NCBI GenBank assembly: GCA_934643185.1
Contig: CAKUBN010000088.1
Span: forward strand, 1-5,660
DNA length: 5,660 bases
From: an uncultured Eubacteriales bacterium
Lineage (GTDB): Bacteria > Bacillota > Clostridia > Oscillospirales > Acutalibacteraceae
Reading direction: 5' to 3'
Each line of letters starts with the position of its first letter. Within the stretch, counting starts at the first letter, position 1. Under the pieces are notes generated by a model. That model saw only the letters and a program-made list of their open reading frames with translations, did not search any database and was not told the origin of the DNA. Shown here in pieces: positions 4,495-5,660 of the stretch. A program made the translations under genes and the position numbers.

Positions 4495-5660
4495 TGAAAA
4501 AGAAACTTTTCGCCATCTTTTTTGCACTTTTGGTGCTCTGCACCGCAGCCGCGCCCGCCTTTGCCGATGAAGCCGATGACTGGGATTTTTCCGAAGAATA
4601 TCCTACCGCAGAGCCCACCGGCGTGACGATCAACGTCTACAACTGGGGCGAGTATATTTCAAACGGTACCGAGGGCTCGCTCGACGTCAACGCTGAGTTC
4701 ACCCGCCGCACCGGCATCGAGGTCAACTACACCACGTTCGACAGCAACGAGTCGCTCTATTCTAAACTCGCGGGCGGCGGCGCAAGCTACGACGTCATCG
4801 TCCCGTCCGATTACATGATCTCAAAGCTTATGAACGAGAACATGCTCGCAGAGCTGGATTTTTCTAACATCCCGAATTTCGAGTACATCGACGAGCAGTT
4901 CAGAAACCCGGATTACGACCCCGAAAACAAATTCTCCGTGCCGTACACCTGGGGCACCGTCGGCCTGTTCTATAATACCGATTATGTCACAGAGCCCGTC
5001 ACCAGCTGGTCTATTTTGTGGGACGAGCAGTACAGCGGCAAGATCCTCATGTTCGATAACCCGCGCGACGCATTTGCCATCGCACAGGAGCGCCTCGGCT
5101 TCTCGCTCAACTCCACCGATGAAAGCGAGTGGGAGCAGGCGGCCATGCTCTTAAAGGAGCAGAAGCCCCTCGTGCAGGCGTACGTCATGGACCAGATCTT
5201 CGACAAAATGGAAAGCGGCGAAGCGTGGCTCGCGCCGTACTATTCCGGCGATGCCGGCACGCTCGTCGAAAATAACGACAACATCAAGTTCATCGTCCCG
5301 GAAGAAGGCACGAACTACTTTGTCGATGCCATGTGCATCCCGGCGACGGCCGAGCACAAAAAAGAAGCGGAACTGTATATCAACTTCATGTGCGACCCCG
5401 AGATCGCCGGCGCGAACATGGATTTCGTCGGCTACGCCACCCCGGAGACCGCCGCAAAAGAGTATCTCGATCCCGACGCCGTCGCAAACCCCATCTACTA
5501 TCCGGATCAGGACGTGCTCGACCGCACCGAGGTCTTCGTCAACCTCCCGAGCGAGACGAGCAACCTGCTCGATACGCTCTGGGCAGAGGTCAAAATGGGC
5601 GGCCCCGGTCAGTCCGCCGTCCTCATCGCCATCATCTTAGTTTTCCTCGCGGTCTACATC
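4494..5660 (+). CDS. potD: Polyamine-binding protein PotD, with C-terminal membrane helix; runs off the window
   Basis: PotD captures the polyamine outside the cell and hands it to PotBC. The frame from ATG 4494 is open to the last base (389 codons, no stop), so the C-terminus is missing. Residues 1-24 form a signal peptide ending AFA before DE. Cys16 is preceded by Leu, which does not fit a lipobox, so lipid anchoring is unlikely. An acidic spacer (25-43) leads into the binding fold: VYNWGEY (48-54), VIVPSDY (101-107), VPYTWGT (149-155), TSWSILW (170-176), APYYSGDA (247-254), YFVDAMCIPA (275-284) and GYATPE (313-318), all in PotD/PotF order. Asp278 matches the amine-binding Asp257 of E. coli PotD. 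After residue 368 a hydrophobic segment (about 374-389) begins, a probable membrane anchor absent from E. coli PotD (348 residues). Spermidine versus putrescine cannot be decided. Overlap with potC is 1 nt. Confidence 0.93.
   Translation, partial: MKKKLFAIFFALLVLCTAAAPAFADEADDWDFSEEYPTAEPTGVTINVYNWGEYISNGTEGSLDVNAEFTRRTGIEVNYTTFDSNESLYSKLAGGGASYDVIVPSDYMISKLMNENMLAELDFSNIPNFEYIDEQFRNPDYDPENKFSVPYTWGTVGLFYNTDYVTEPVTSWSILWDEQYSGKILMFDNPRDAFAIAQERLGFSLNSTDESEWEQAAMLLKEQKPLVQAYVMDQIFDKMESGEAWLAPYYSGDAGTLVENNDNIKFIVPEEGTNYFVDAMCIPATAEHKKEAELYINFMCDPEIAGANMDFVGYATPETAAKEYLDPDAVANPIYYPDQDVLDRTEVFVNLPSETSNLLDTLWAEVKMGGPGQSAVLIAIILVFLAVYI

Noticed and set aside
3325..4527. A 400-codon open frame on the minus strand opposite potB and potC.
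   Set aside because: It is an antisense shadow of two clearly conserved permease genes. Its product is rich in His, Asp, Glu and Arg with no recognisable domain, as expected from reading hydrophobic codons in reverse.

Overview
The window looks like chromosomal DNA of a moderately GC-rich, low-lineage Gram-positive bacterium, most likely a clostridium of the Oscillospirales/Ruminococcaceae type. This rests on strong AGGAGG-type ribosome binding sites, U-tailed hairpin terminators, consensus sigma-A-like promoters in AT-rich gaps, coding DNA rich in GC-ending codons, and clostridia-like protein sequences. It is an inference; no taxonomic marker gene is present. All genes lie on the + strand.

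Layout. (1) Bases 1-495 are the 3' part of a calcium/sodium antiporter-type (CaCA family) membrane protein gene, closed by a strong terminator at 515-550. (2) A monocistronic unit follows: a promoter at 576-605, a gene for an unrecognised 198-residue secreted protein anchored by a C-terminal membrane helix (666-1262), and a terminator at 1308-1343. (3) Bases 1263-1743 hold no convincing gene. After the terminator comes an AT-rich stretch with short repeats, then a consensus promoter (1447-1475), then a leader of about 260 nt that can form several stable RNA structures. One of these would hide the ribosome binding site of the next gene. (4) Bases 1744-5660 carry a polyamine ABC importer operon in the classical order potA-potB-potC-potD. 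The genes overlap by 11, 4 and 1 nt and each has its own good ribosome binding site. potD runs off the right edge.

How the genes work together. PotD captures a polyamine (spermidine or putrescine) outside the membrane, PotB and PotC form the channel, and PotA hydrolyses ATP to drive import. The overlaps suggest translational coupling and one transcript from the promoter at 1447-1475.

Two points stand out. The structured pot leader looks like a cis-acting regulatory RNA and matches no riboswitch class that I could recognise by eye. PotD has no acceptable lipobox but ends, as far as the window reaches, in a membrane helix, so it is probably tethered at its C-terminus rather than by a lipid. 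No mobile element, CRISPR array, tRNA or rRNA was seen.
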